Shown here: positions 1 to 12,055 of the stretch, piece after piece
Layout of the letters: each line of letters starts with the position of its first letter
Numbering within the stretch: position 1 is the stretch's first letter
Assembly (NCBI GenBank): GCA_032207245.1
Contig: CM063506.1
Span: forward strand, 35,516,309-35,580,308
Length of the DNA stretch: 64,000 nucleotides
Origin: Pardosa pseudoannulata
Taxonomy: Eukaryota; Arthropoda; Arachnida; Araneae; Lycosidae
Direction of reading: 5' to 3'
The notes under the pieces: generated by a model
Database searches by the model: none
Seen by the model: only the letters and a program-made list of their open reading frames with translations
Told to the model about the DNA's origin: nothing
Translations under genes and position numbers: made by a program

Positions 1-780
1 AGAAGACAAACATATAAAGAAAAGCTTATTAATCTGTCATTTTTGATTGAAAATGCTTTTAATTTATTTGTCTTTACATAAAAGCGATCAAAACGAGAAT
101 ACTTAAGCAGCAAAAGATCGCTGGCCAATCATAGGCCAAACATTACCCTTCAATCCTGTGAAGTCGGGGTGTCATTGTCTGTGATCTCTAATAGCAGTTC
201 TATAGAGCTTTTAAAATTAGTCTTCTAAAAAAATAATCTAAAGTTCTGTAGAGAGACGTAAAGATCGGTGCCTGATTGATTGACATAAGCTATGTATTTA
301 TTGTACAGCAAGCTCCTTTTCACTCATACGTAGCACGCTTAAACTTACATTACGAAGATTAACAAGTATCTTCCACCCATCAAAGCTCAAAGCTTGTTAT
401 AACATCTGTATTTTTAATTTTATAATATTTTAAATACTTGTCCCCTTCAAAATAATCATCTTTACTGGCAATGAAACGCCGTTTATAACTTTCTTCTAGT
501 TTTGAGAAGTTACCAAAATCTCACTGGGATGCCGTGCAGTGTAGTGTCTCTTGTCACATTTTCCCGAAATTTCTCTAAGATTTTCAAATGAAGTCTATTC
601 AAGATAGTTTTAAGCTTGTGAAACTAAAAAAGTCTGTCTGAATAAGGTCCAGAGATTAAGTTTATAGGAGCCCAACAGGAATCTAATGTTTGGGCTGATT
701 ATTGCGAAGGATGAGTGACTCTTGAGCAGGCGTATTGTTATGGTATACCAATCAAGTCTTATATTGCTACAGTTTAGTCC
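1..780. other. non-coding stretch
   Basis: No credible gene is seen. If the exon at 1065 is the second exon of a methyltransferase paralogue, this stretch would belong to its intron, because the strong splice acceptor of that exon lies at its right end. This is inference. Confidence 0.5.
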
Positions 781-905
781 TGTAATTCTTATACTGGCAT
801 AGATGTTCATAGCCGTATGGAATCGACTTTTAGAAGTAGGTCTCTGACTCATTAGCTCTCGTGTATCAAAATTGTAGACCGCAGTGCTGCAAACCAACAA
901 CTCCT
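781..905 (+). repeat. SINE tail fragment (degraded)
   Basis: This matches the 3' half of the tRNA-derived SINE seen complete at 26776-26958. The order is the same: 'ggcat.gatgtt.atagccg', then 'ggaatcg.cttt', 'cattagc.ctcgtgt', 'gtagaccg.agtgct' and 'caaacca'. The tRNA-like head is missing or too diverged to see. Confidence 0.7.
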
Positions 906-1064
906 ATCCCTCTAACTAAATGCTTCAGCAAAACTTTTGCTTTAATAACAAATAGACAGAATAATCTCAATTATAATTGTTACAAAGCTTTGTTACTATG
1001 TAATAATTAGAAACGTCAACTTCAAAGAATAAATAACTTATTAAATTTTCACTTTTTTTTTCAG

Positions 1065-1307
1065 AATGTCATCGATTCCATGAAACCTCAGTCCAAGCTT
1101 GTTTATATAGATCAACGCTATGATGGACATTTATTGAAGAAAATTGAAAGCTTGTGTTGTATTTATTATGATACTTTTACTTATGAATTATCTTTCAATC
1201 CAAAAAAATCTCATTCACCTTCCATTGATAGTGCTTACGCGCATGTTGCCATTCTTGAAAAGAAATTGCTTGTAGACCAAGATTCCTCTTCAAGTGAAGA
1301 TTCATAA
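1065..1307 (+). CDS. terminal exon of a methyltransferase-like paralogue (5' part outside window)
   Basis: An exon of 80 codons plus stop follows a pyrimidine-rich acceptor ending in CAG at 1064. It reads in phase 0 as N-V-I-D-S-M-K-P and ends in an acidic serine tail (SSSSEDS). It is the counterpart of the second exon of the complete gene at 19915-20148: the same splice phase, the same first six residues, the motif IDxxYD, the block CIYxDT..YE, the block AHV...EKK and the serine-rich end are shared, with roughly 45% identity by eye. In the complete gene this exon supplies the last strand region of the Rossmann fold. The first exon with the SAM-binding motif must lie left of the window, so whether this copy is intact is unknown. 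The 3' flanks also resemble each other (atgcatg, then ccatt.aaac). No stop or frameshift is seen. Confidence 0.75.
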   Translation, partial: NVIDSMKPQSKLVYIDQRYDGHLLKKIESLCCIYYDTFTYELSFNPKKSHSPSIDSAYAHVAILEKKLLVDQDSSSSEDS

Positions 1308-2984
1308 AAAGATGCATGCAAACTTTCTCTTTCTTCTTCAGCTAGGCCATTGAAACTTACCGAGTGTTTGTGTTTACCTGTATGAGACATGCCAAATTGA
1401 TTTGTAAAATTTGTATCAAATTCATTTGTTGTTTGTTATTAAAAATAAGGGTTTGAATAACAAGATGATATGAAATATTTCTTGAGGCTCTGGTCCCCTG
1501 TGCAAAAGAATGCCTCACTTGCGGCCCTTTTTATCAAATTTCATGTATATACAAGTTAAAAAAGTAAAAATAAAAAAAAAAATAAATCCATAATAAAATG
1601 AAGTTTTACTAGAAAATTTGTCTTCCACATTTTAAATGCACGAAACACGACATACTTCGATGGACATGGATGGATAATGATGCAGTTTTACCATTTTTAT
1701 AGTTGGCCTATCTTTAGAAATTCTCAGTTTTTTTTTTCAGAAAATATGTCCGATAATAATATTCGACGATTAAAATTACTTGGATTATGATCTTACTGAG
1801 GCCGAGTGTAAAAGACGATGACCCCCCCTCCCCGGGGCTAAGGCTTTGTACCCGGGCCTATGTGGTCCATGCCTTAAAAGGTCTATTAATAAGAATGCAG
1901 ATCTGTTAGGGTTATATAAATATCAATATACAGAAATAAAATTGTGCAGTATACTAAATTAGCCTGAAAATATTTGAATTAGCCCTTAATTAAACCGACA
2001 AGAAGATAGATAAACGGAGATAGCATGAAGTAGGTATTAGCTAGAGTTTCTTTCCTGAAAGCTCGTAATTTTTGTATTCATGGGAACAGACAGGCAGTTG
2101 ACCAAAATTATAAACTATGTAAGACTTAAATGAGAGTTCAGTTTTAAAAAACTATTTTACAGAAACTGGGCCTGAACCAAAAAAATATTGGTTTATTTCG
2201 TTTTGCTTTAGTAATGTATACAGCTGCCTCTCCTCGGTGAGTCTGGTATGCTCGTTATGCCATATATACTTACCAAGCCAGGGTAAGTGGTATCTAATAG
2301 AATTAATTTGTCACGATTCAGCAGATCAATACCTTCCGCAAGTCAAAGCTAATCCGCCGAGAATTTTGGTCTATAAATAAGCTGCCCTTCATACCTCGGT
2401 TGTTAGATTTGATATTGCGAAAGGTTGTATGTTTCTTACAGCTATACCTTACTGTCCAATTCTTCACCCTCATAGTTGATCATTATAGAAGAAAAATCTA
2501 TAAAGTAATCGACTAGGTTTTAATGCCATACTTTAATAAACAGCAACATTTTATGTAACAATATTTGTTTCTATAAGATTAGCTCACATAAAACCATGTA
2601 AAAATATTCAAAATTCTGCAAAAAAGCAATTTTTTTACATATATGTGGAAAAAAATCAAGCAACATTTTATACTTACTGCTGACGTTGTAAGATAGAATA
2701 TACTACTTAAAGTAATTAAAGTATATTGTTAATCTTAAATAAAATAACGGAATGCACATTTTAAACAGAAAATGGAAGAAAACGTTAAAGGTAAATTGTT
2801 CTCATTTTTCAAACATTATAATATGAAAATTTTGAGTCTAGCGTCAAAAACGATACTTTAGAAGAATGAAATTTGGCTTTCAACTTAATGAAAGACAACG
2901 TGGAAGAGAACGATCAACATTGAGAAGGTATGTTGTTTCGATGATTGCAATGCTTAAACAAAATCATTTAACCAATTCAGAAAA
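1308..2984. other. intergenic, no gene recognised
   Basis: AT-rich DNA follows the terminal exon. Near 1824-1855 there is a short C/G-rich patch (a run of C, then ccccggggc, then cccggg) that differs in composition from its neighbours. No coding signal is supported. Confidence 0.5.
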
Positions 2985-3860
2985 TTAGAGAGTTGTTGGC
3001 TAGTTTGAGAACGACCAAACACAAGAGAAAGCAACAGAAGCCACTGGAGTATCACAAAGTGGAATTTTCAGGATCTGTAACCGCTTTTTTGGACACTGGA
3101 AATGCAGGCCGATAGCCAGGGCAAGGTCTTAGATATGCAACAAAGCCCTATGTAATCGATATTTAACATTAACGCCTCGGAGACACAGAAATATAAATAC
3201 CCTTGGGTCTACTTAAGAATTGGGTTTCCCTTTGGCAAGTTTGGCGAAAATATTGGCAATATTTACTAAAACACAAAGGTAATCCATCCAAACATTGTAT
3301 TTCTTGCTTTTTCTGGTGATTTTAATTAATGCACCGTGCGCCATCGTAATAGAATTATATACTCTTACTTAATTAAAGAAAGCGACTTGAAAACCAGACA
3401 TTTATATTTATGGGCAATTAATCCCTTAATAGTTTACAAACGCAACAGCTCCAAATTATTAGAAATCAGTCATAGTGAACCATTAATGGTTTGTTATATC
3501 TAATTTTTTAAGCATTGCGCACTTTTATTATATAAGAAAAGAGTTACACAAGAAGAGTTGGATGCAAATATCATAAAAATTATAATATAGATACAGATTG
3601 TTTGGACACGGTGAGATCAGGAGAAAATGTTAGGCGACCATACTTAAACCATTATCTCTAAGTTGGCGGGGGAACACAATTCTTAAGTTAACCCATACCC
3701 TCTTATTCAACATCTTCTCCCAGCTATTGACACCATCATTTCGCCTCAAACTGTTCGAAACCAACTCCACCCTGTATGTCTGTATGCTCGAGAACTAATG
3801 GCATGCTTTACGTTAAGAGCAAGACACCGTAGCGCTCGTAGAAAGTGGGCAAGTCAGTTA
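2985..3860 (+). pseudogene. Tc1-like transposase remnant, interrupted by a MITE
   Basis: Translated pieces match the Tc1 transposase order. At about 3037-3200 there is the end of the first helix-turn-helix (ATGVSQSGIFRICNRF), then a frame change to LDTGNAGR, a stop, PGQG, and in a third frame the basic block RYLTLTPRRHRNINT. At 3726-3854 the next part follows: TIISPQTVRNQLH, then LYARELMACFTLRARHRSARRKWA, which is the region just before the catalytic domain. The two pieces are adjacent in the family but here are separated by about 490 bp of inserted DNA (3204-3694). The DDE catalytic core is absent. The copy is non-functional. Confidence 0.72.
3204..3694. mobile_element. MITE nested in the Tc1 remnant, with target duplication
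   Basis: The insert is bounded by the direct repeat ATACCCT (3197-3203 and 3695-3701). Its ends are inverted: GGGTCTACTTAAGAATTG on the left and GGGTTAACTTAAGAATTG on the right (reverse complement), each followed by a similar T/C-rich run. It contains no coding sequence that I can see. Removing it joins the two Tc1 pieces almost exactly at the expected protein position. The superfamily is uncertain; a 7-8 bp duplication would suit hAT or a related group. Confidence 0.72.
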
Positions 3861-4630
3861 TTTTTTTAAAAATTTCCACATATTATTTATAAAAACAGCT
3901 GTTACTTTCAAAAATTGATTTTACATTCAAACTATTAATTCATTACACTCACAATATTACTTAAATTCACTGGGATACGTTTTATCTTGTTATAATAAAA
4001 ACATCTACCGGCGGTCTCACCAAAGTCGTTTAACGACTAACCGCGATTAACCCATGGCACTAACTAATGGTGGGACGCAATTCTCCATTTGAACAGAGAT
4101 TGATCCCGGTTAGCCGTTTTTCGACTGGCTACGTTATTATAACGAAAATCAACTCCAGAGTAGCAAAAGCTCCCATCTTTGACATAACCCAACGTGCCGA
4201 AAGGCACTTCTAATAACGTCATTAGGTAATCTAGTGGTGCAGATGATCACCGTGAGTAGCAGCCATAGTTTCAAAACTTATTTCAAATTTTTGTTGTAGA
4301 AAATTTTTACTCAATGTGTATTGCAACCATTTAAAAATCTTCAGATTTAAAAGTTGGAATTAAACTGAAATCATCAGGAAAAGTCTATATCTAAAATAAA
4401 AAAATCACGCTTAACGATCTTTTTACAAATAAAATCAATTTAAAGAACAACTTGCGGTAATTAAAATGCAACTTCCGGTTTGTCGATCAAAAACAAAAGC
4501 TGTCAATTACAATTCATCATAAAGACAAAAGAAAAATTATTTTCGAAAGCTAACTAACTTTATAGTTTTTAAAATAAACTAGTAAAAGAATTTTTTATTT
4601 TTTCACCAAAATCCGTAATTTCAACTTATG
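3861..4630. other. non-coding; contains a less AT-rich block at 4005-4260
   Basis: The block at about 4005-4260 is clearly less AT-rich than its surroundings and holds a small palindrome (gtcgtttaacgac) and repeated 'gattaacc/ggttag' words in both orientations. It looks like an old DNA transposon fragment, but I could not assign a family. The remainder is AT-rich without features. Confidence 0.35.
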
Positions 4631-4794
4631 GCTGCTACCATATTACGGTCGAGATATGTCACTGGTGACTTTTGCGTCATGATGATGTCAGAGAGGGAAA
4701 TTTGTGGTATCAAACTCCCATGTCTGGTGATTTCTGACGTCATTATGACGCAGAAGTCACCAGTGACATATGTCGGCTGTAATATAGTAGCAGC
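4631..4794. mobile_element. MITE with about 62-bp inverted arms
   Basis: The left arm (4631-4692) and the reverse complement of the right arm (4733-4794) match over about 62 bp with few mismatches. Both start GCTGCTAC, and both contain ATATGTCACTGGTGACTT and TGCGTCAT.ATGA.GTCAGA. The spacer is 40 bp. A 12-bp direct repeat, TCAACTTATGGC, occurs at 4621-4632 and 4828-4839 and may be a target duplication or part of a larger duplication. The open frame over this region is only the read-through of the hairpin. Confidence 0.75.
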
Positions 4795-5159
4795 TCTATA
4801 AGGCGATTTCAAGCAGCAGGGCACATCTCAACTTATGGCAATTCTGGCTTTAGTTTCAAACGGAAGGGCAGTTTATTGTTTGTCTATTGGCTGTTGTAAA
4901 GATGAAAATGAATGGGAAGGGCATTATAGTAGTTCGTGATGTTGCAACAAATTGCTCTGGTTACCGTGTAAAAGAGAAAAAGATAAGTAATGTTGTATAA
5001 GTTCTCGGATTGCAAAGCAAACACATTTTCAGCTACGGAATCTAAACATATGTATAAATATGTCTGCCCTTATGTGCTTTCATCTACACAGTTTCTAATA
5101 TAGCAACCAAAGACGTTCTTTAACCAGAACAGAGCATCAATTATTTAGAACATCAAGGA

Positions 5160-5620
5160 TTGTATTAATATAGTTTAAAATTCCCTTATTTATCTATCTT
5201 GCTTATTACTGACATTCATTCTATTGACAGTCATTAACATATTACTGTCATAGATAAAAAAAAAAAACTTTTTGTCAGTAGTTGCAGATGTATGTCTTGA
5301 GACACAATTTTCTTCAAAATACGTGTTATGATCAATGTATCGAATGTTAATTTAGTCATATATAATAAAATTCGAAATTTTTAGAAAAAAAAAAGAATTA
5401 TATTAGTATAGCTTAAAATTGTGATATTTATCAATTTTGTTCGTTGACAAGAATTATTTTATACATAATTAAAAAACTTAATTCCTTTCATAAATAAAAT
5501 AAATATTTTATTAGTAGATGTAGATTAAGATCTTGAGAAATTACTTTCTTCGAAATAAGCAGAATGATAAATTTATCGAATGTTATTAGCAATATAAAAT
5601 TCGATTCGGAATATCGAACT
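5160..5620. repeat. diverged tandem duplication, about 240-bp unit
   Basis: Two consecutive segments (about 5160-5380 and 5390-5620) share the same order of words: 'tatta.tatag.ttaaaatt', 'gtagttgcagatgta / gtagatgtagatta', 'cttgaga.a..a.tttcttc.aaata', 'tcgaatgtta' and 'ataaaattcga'. They are diverged and indel-rich, so the duplication is old. Confidence 0.5.
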
Positions 5621-6404
5621 TGTCAAAGATTACTGAAGTGATTCGAAATTTCATTACAATTTTCTATTACTTTAAGGTGGACTACAAGGACAACGTTTTG
5701 CAATAAAAGGTATGTTAATGAAAGTACGAAAATTACATTTTAATGGGTTTCAAAATTTATCAAAAGATATATTCATTGAAAAGTGTCATCAGGTTGTGCA
5801 TTGTTGATGATCTCATTATTTTTTTAAGAATCCAAACAAGTTAATGAATAACGTAAAAAAATGATTAAGAAACATTTCAAATGATCTAATACAACTTTAA
5901 TCAAGCTGTTAGAATATTATATTTTTAAATAATTTTCTGAAATGCGTATTTTGTAAATATTTAAAGTCGTTAACAATTGAAATGAGGTGATTATTTTAAA
6001 ATTTGATTTATAATAGTTCTTTTAGGGATACTGTCCGAATTTAGAATTAAAACTTTATAGTTTGGATTTATAAAGTATCAGTTATTTCAAGTATATATAC
6101 ATTGCCTTTAAGCACACAAATTACATATTTAGTTTTAAGTTTCGATTTAGTATTGAATGACTCTGAGACTATTTAACATTAAAGTATATAGTAACCATGA
6201 ACAGCGTTCTAGATTGTTTTCGATTTAGAAATTAATTCATGCATTTAAACGAGTAAAATAGTGTAGTATGGCAATGCTTTCGAAACTTACTGTTTATTTT
6301 TGGTTAGTGATTTCGATTTTAAATTTTGAGGTAAAATATAGAACAGTTAAAGGTAAAACACAAAAGTATTACACATAAGTAATGACTTGAAGTTTTCTAT
6401 ATGC

Positions 6405-6608
6405 TAAATTTAACGATAGGCTTCTAAGAAAGTTGTTCTTCAAATAACTTTCATTTAACTAACAGTAGAAAATCATATCTTGTTTTCATTACTTTATGTA
6501 TATATATGCGTGATAGGCTTCTAAGAAAGTTGTTCTTCAAATAATTTTGATCTTAACTAGCAGTAAAAAAAGCATATCTTGTTTTCATTACTTTATGTAT
6601 ATATATGC
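6405..6608. repeat. internal tandem duplication of about 107 bp
   Basis: Within the first unit the block from 'gataggcttctaagaaagtt' through 'tatgtatatatatgcgt' occurs twice in a row with a few differences. The other units have one or degenerate copies. The two (AT)n tracts at 8261-8309 and 8377-8421 in unit 2 sit at the equivalent place. Confidence 0.75.
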
Positions 6609-8257
6609 GTATTATTTTTTTACTTTGTTTCTAAATAGACTTATAAATAAAATAAGGCTGATAAATGTAACTGTAATTAGCTTAAGACCTCAGTATTCTG
6701 CTATTTTTAAGTTTTAAGATAATTGCTAGTTGATTAGCTGTAATCTATTGTGGCGACGCTGGGCCTAATCACGCCGGATACGATTACACCTTGTAAAAAC
6801 CAAAAACAGACAAATGACGGAAAGTACTAATTCAAATAAGATTAATTAAAAACTTGAAAGTGCACATTTTTGGTGGATAATGTTTGGTTCTTATGTTATT
6901 TAAAACAATATACATTCTCATTAATCTGGTATCTGCATCTAGTAGATTAATTAAGGTTTTAAACAGAAATAAGATCATAAGTAATAAGAGCAATCTTAGA
7001 ACTTATAATTTTGATTCTGAAATTTCGAACAACATAAATTTCAAATATAGATTCGATGTGTGAGGGTTTGTGAAATTTGCCTTTTTTTTTCGTAAGGGAA
7101 CCGTATAAAGTTTTTTAATGTATACCGCTTTAGTTTTTATTCAGTTATGTGGAAGAATCCCACGCAGAAAACGTCATTGAGCTTCTACTATAATATTTTA
7201 TACACTCAACGTTTACATATGCCACTAATTACAGCATGATTATCACATGGTCACCTGGGGCAAATGATCTAGATACGAAAATTTAAACAGTATGATTCTT
7301 TTAATATATTTGCATATATTTATATATAATTTGATAAATTGTAACAATACTTAGACTGAAATAAAAAAACATAAAAGATTGTGTTTTAGTTTAAAAAGCT
7401 GAATAAGGATGAAATATAGCATTTGAATTTGCAGTTGTGTTTCAAAATTTATTAAAATATATATTGAAAAATGTCATCTGGTTGTACAATGTTAATGGTC
7501 TCTTTGTTTTTTTATGAATTCAAACAAGTTGATGATGATTAACGTAAAAAAATGATTAAGAAACATTTCAAATAATCTAATAAATACAACTTTTATCAAA
7601 CTGTTAGAATATGTTTTATTTTGAAATAATTTTCTGAAATACGTATTTTATAAATATTAAAAGTCTTGAATCTTAAAGTCGTTAACAATTGAAATGAGGT
7701 GACTATTTTAAGATTTGATTTATAACAGTTCTTTTAGGAATACTGTCAAAATTTAGAATTAAACTTTTATTGTTTGGATTCATAAAGTATCAATTCTTTC
7801 TAGTATATATATATTGATATCCTTTAAACACACAAATTACATATTTAGTTTTTAGTTTCGATTTAACATTGAATGACTGTGAGAATATTTAACATTCAAA
7901 TATATAGTAACCATGAACAGAGTTCTACATTATATTGTTTCGATTTAGGAATGAATACATGCATTTAAACGCGTAAAATATTGTTAGCATGGCAATGCTT
8001 TTGAAACTTACGGTTTATTTTAAACTTAAAACGTTTAATAAACAAAAGAACTGGTTTTCTTTGTTTTGGTGAATGATTTCGATTTTAAATTTTGAGATAA
8101 AACATGGAGCAGTTAAAGGTAAAACACAAAAGTATTACATATAAGTAATGACTTGAAGCTCACTATACGTTAAATTTAACTATAGTCTTCTGAGAAAGTT
8201 GTTCTAATAATAATTTTGATCCTAACTAGCAACAGACAAGCATATTTTGTTTTCATT

Positions 8258-8260
<3 letters not shown>

Positions 8261-8310
<50 letters not shown>

Positions 8311-8378
8311 CACACATATACATATACATGCACTATATTAAATTTAACGATAGTCTTCTGAGAACGTTGTTCTTCGTA

Positions 8379-8421
<43 letters not shown>
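8261..8421. repeat. two (AT)n microsatellites in unit 2
   Basis: Alternating AT runs fill about 8261-8309 and 8377-8421, separated by a copy of the 'taaatttaacgatagtcttctgagaa' block. Frames across them (poly Tyr-Ile) are not genes. Confidence 0.9.
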
Positions 8422-8423
<2 letters not shown>

Positions 8424-9596
8424 TTTCTACATAGTTAAAAATAAAATAAGGCTGATAAATGCAACTGTAATTAGCTTAAGTCCTCGGTATTCTGCCATCT
8501 TTTAGTTTTAAGATAATGGCTAGTTGATTAGCTGTAATCTATTGTGGTGACTACGGTTAATCACGCCGGAAACGATTACACCTTGTAAAAACCATTAAGA
8601 GACAAATGACGGAAAGTACTAATTCAAATAAGATTAATTAAAAACTTGAAAGTGCACATTTTTGGTGGATAATGTTTGGTTCTTATGTTATTTAAAACAC
8701 TATACATTCTCATTAATCTGCTATCTACATCTAGTAGATTAAGCTTTTCAACAGAAATAAGATCATAAGTAAAAAGAACAATCTAAGAACTTATAATTTT
8801 GATTCTGAAATTTCGATCAACATAAATTTCAAATATAAATTCCATTTGGGAGGGTTTGTGAAATTTGCCATTTTTTCCGTAAGGAAACCGTATAAATTTT
8901 TTTTTAATGTATATCGTTTTAGTGTTTTTTCAGTTATTTGGAAGAATCCGCTTTTACGCACGCAGAAAACGTCATTGAGCTTCTACTACAACATTTTATA
9001 CACTCAACATTTACATATGCCACTAATTACAGCATGATTATCACATGGTCACCTGGAGCAAATGATCTAGGTACGAAAATTTATACAGTATAATTCTTTT
9101 AATATATTTGCATATATATATATATATATATAATTTGAAAAATTTTAACAATACTTAGATTTAAATGAAAAAACGAAGAAAATTGTGTTTCAGTTTAAAA
9201 GGCTGAATAAAGGATGAAATATAGCATTTGAATTTGCAGTTGTAAGTGTTTCAAAATTTATTTAAAGTTATATTTATTGAAAAATGTTCAGGTTGTGCAA
9301 TATTGATGGTCTCTTTGCTTTTTTAAGAATTCAAACAAGTAAATGGGGATTAAAGTAAAAAACTGATTAAGAAACATTTCAAATGATCTATTAAATACAA
9401 CTTTAATCAAACTGTTAGAATGTTTTATTTTGAAATAATTTTCTGAAATACGTATTTTGTAAATATTTAAAGTCGTTAACAATTGAAATGAGGTGATTAT
9501 TTTAAAATTTGATTTATAATAGTCCTTTTAGGAATACTGTCAAAATTTAGAATTAAACTTTTATTGTTTTGATTTATAAAGTATCAATTATTTCCA

Positions 9597-9659
<63 letters not shown>
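9597..9659. repeat. (AT)n microsatellite in unit 3
   Basis: About 60 bp of pure AT. The first two units have only short 'tatatatata' stretches at the same place, so the expansion happened after the units duplicated. Confidence 0.9.
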
Positions 9660-9660
<1 letters not shown>

Positions 9661-10744
9661 ATATCCTTTAAAAACACAAATTACATATTTAGTTTTAAGT
9701 TTCGGTTTAACATTGAATGACTGTGAGAATATTTAACCTTCAAATATATAGTAACCATGAAAAAAGTTCTAGATTTTATTTTTTCGATTTAGAAATTAAT
9801 GCATGCATTTAAACGCGTAAAATATTGTTAGCATGGCAATGCTTTTTAAACTTACGGTTTATATTAAACTTAAAAGCATAATAAACAAAAGAACTTGTTT
9901 TCTTTGTTTTGGTGAATGATTTCGATTTTAAATTTTGAGATAAAACATGTAGCAGTTAAAGGTAAAACACAAAAGTATTACATATAAGTAATGACTTGTA
10001 TAAACATATACATATATACACTATATGTTAAATTTAACGATAGGCTTCTGCGAAAGTTGTTCTAATAATGAGGAATTTGCACATGTGGGGGATTCGAACA
10101 ACTTAGTGTTTTTCTGATAATTTCAGACTCGTAGATTCCAAAAATGTAAAAAAACTGGGTCCATCGTTTAAAAAATTAATTTTAAAGTTAAGCGAAAATC
10201 ACGTGACATCAAAAAGCTCCGTGATTGGTTGTGATGTCATCGTTCATGCAGACCAATATTTTTGTATTGCTTTTAAGCGCGCACTATTTTCCGATTTTGT
10301 TTTTGCAAGTTCCTGAAATTTTCTAGCTATCAAAATTTATTTTTATTTAAACCTGAAGGTTTATTTTATCGATCTAGATAGCTTAGTTATCTCAATTTGT
10401 CATAAGTGTCTCTTCTACCTGGATTTACCAAAGCACAATAAGACAACCTCCCGAAAATTGACAGCATGTCAATGTTTTCTTTCTTGGCAAAAAACCCGGA
10501 TTTTATGGGAGCAGAAATACGAGGAATTAAAACCCAAAGGTGTGTAAAATCATTTATATTTTTTTTCCAATTTTACTTAACATGTATTAATACTTTATTC
10601 ATGCTAAACACAGCTCTTTTGTTTGTAAACACAAACAAGTCAAATAAATATACATATATCATATATATACACATTTGTAGTTGCATCGTTTTTTATAAAT
10701 AGAGACGGATATATATTAAAATAAAAATTAGAGGAGGTATTTTT

Positions 10745-10820
10745 TGTGAGACCGGTCTCATTAGCCTTCGTGTTGCAAAAAGTAGACCGTAGCATTCCAA
10801 AACCAAACCAAAACAAAATC
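10745..10820 (+). repeat. SINE tail fragment inside the THAP element
   Basis: 'ccggtctcattagcc.tcgtg', then 'ttgcaaaaagtagaccgtag', then 'ccaaaaccaaacc' matches the end of the SINE at 26776-26958 nearly exactly. The head is absent. Confidence 0.85.
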
Positions 10821-11385
10821 AATTCTTAGATATTTTAAATTTTAAATATGATGAAAAGAAATTTAAAATCTTTAAATGGCTTTTCTTAATTATTTATACA
10901 TTTTTAAATAGCAATACAATTTTATTGCCTTTAATATTAATGTCAAATTAAAAATGTATAAAATTTCTCAAATTAAATTTAATTTTTAAAGTAATATAAT
11001 TATTAAGTATTTTAAAAATATTATACTTTTTTTTTCAAATTAGTCACCAATTTAATCGAAAAATATCACTGTTACATTTGATACATAAGAAAGTATGCAT
11101 CTCTGAAGAAAATATTTATAATACCTTGAAAATACATAACTTTCCCCTCCCCCGAGTTATTTATTAGATAATTATATGCTTTAGATATTTATATGTGTTT
11201 CGATATTTATATGCTTTATAAAATATTTATTGTACTTGAACTCTGTGATAATACTCGAAAATTAGCAGTTTTAAAAGTTAAATAGCAGTGGTTAATCAAC
11301 AATCCTTTTAAAGGTATAGATGTATTTTATATACTTTAATTGTTCTAAAATAGTAATATTTAAACAAATGCAAGCATTTATTTAC

Positions 11386-11595
11386 CGAAAAATGGTCTTC
11401 ACAAACCCATAGAGATGATTTATATGATAATTTGAGGTTTAATTTCTCATCCCTTTTCATCTCAGTTGTCCAGATTTTACGTGTATGTGGGTCTTTTGGG
11501 ACGCTGAAAAATATCTTCTCATTGCAATTAGTTGTTGTATTTTTACAGAGTGGCACAATACAATATTTAGAGTATGATTTTTTAATGCCAGACAT
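11386..11595 (-). CDS. first exon encoding a THAP-type zinc finger (partial gene, likely transposon-derived)
   Basis: An ATG-started exon of 70 codons encodes a near complete THAP domain. The C2CH zinc ligands are C12, C17, C65 and H68 (C-x4-C, 47 residues, C-x2-H, the last as WVCEDHF). The other family landmarks are present: FFSVPKDP near residues 29-36, W42 and F69. THAP domains bind DNA in P-element transposases and in cellular regulators. After codon 70 the sequence continues as gtaaataaatg, a plausible splice donor; without splicing the frame runs only 25 more residues. No downstream exon was recognised between here and the left end of the surrounding element. The exon lies inside the inverted-repeat element at 10070-11879, so it is more likely a transposase N-terminus than a host gene. 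The domain call is secure; whether it is expressed is not known. Confidence 0.72.
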
Positions 11596-11923
11596 AACAA
11601 AAAAATGCTATTATATGCGATACTTTACACAAAAAACAAATTTAAAAGTCGCCTTTTAACATGTAAACAGCATAGGAGCTCGGTGTTTACATGAACGATG
11701 ACGTCACAAACTCGGCGGAGATAAAGTAGCGTTTTTGAGAGACGTTAAAGAGTCCGCTATAAAACCCATTAGAAATCACTCATTAGGCCCCCAAATGAAA
11801 GAAAAATAGCTACTGTCCTGCTTACTTTTTTGTCTTCTATCGTTTAAAATCAAAATTAGAAAACGTGACAATTCCTCATTTTGATCTTATCTAGCAACAG
11901 AAAAGCATATTTTGTCTTCATTA

Positions 11924-12055
<132 letters not shown>

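Larger units (their letters stand above)
10070..11879 (-). mobile_element. 1.8 kb inverted-repeat element carrying a THAP exon
   Basis: The third tandem unit is interrupted here: outside this segment the unit reads on as in the other copies (left 'gttgttctaataa', right 'ttttgatc.ta.ctagcaac'). The ends are inverted: TGAGGAATTTGCACATG on the left and TGAGGAATTGTCACGT on the right (reverse complement). A second inverted match lies farther in, at about 10229-10247 and 11692-11714 (left TGATGTCATCGTTCATG, right TGACGTCATCGTTCATG when reversed). The target duplication cannot be read because the site is an AAT repeat. The only recognisable coding part is a THAP zinc-finger exon on the minus strand about 280 bp inside the right end. 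THAP DNA-binding domains are known from P-element transposases and some other transposon-derived proteins, so a P-like element is a reasonable guess. The catalytic part was not found, so this copy is probably internally deleted. A SINE tail lies inside it at 10745-10820. Confidence 0.65.

Noticed and set aside
4621..4824. 67-codon minus-strand frame
   Set aside because: It reads through the two arms of the MITE; the inverted structure explains it.
10466..10702. 78-codon plus-strand frame in the THAP element
   Set aside because: The first 25 residues look protein-like and end at a possible donor (aaaggtgtgt), but no partner exon or family was recognised and it is opposite to the THAP exon.
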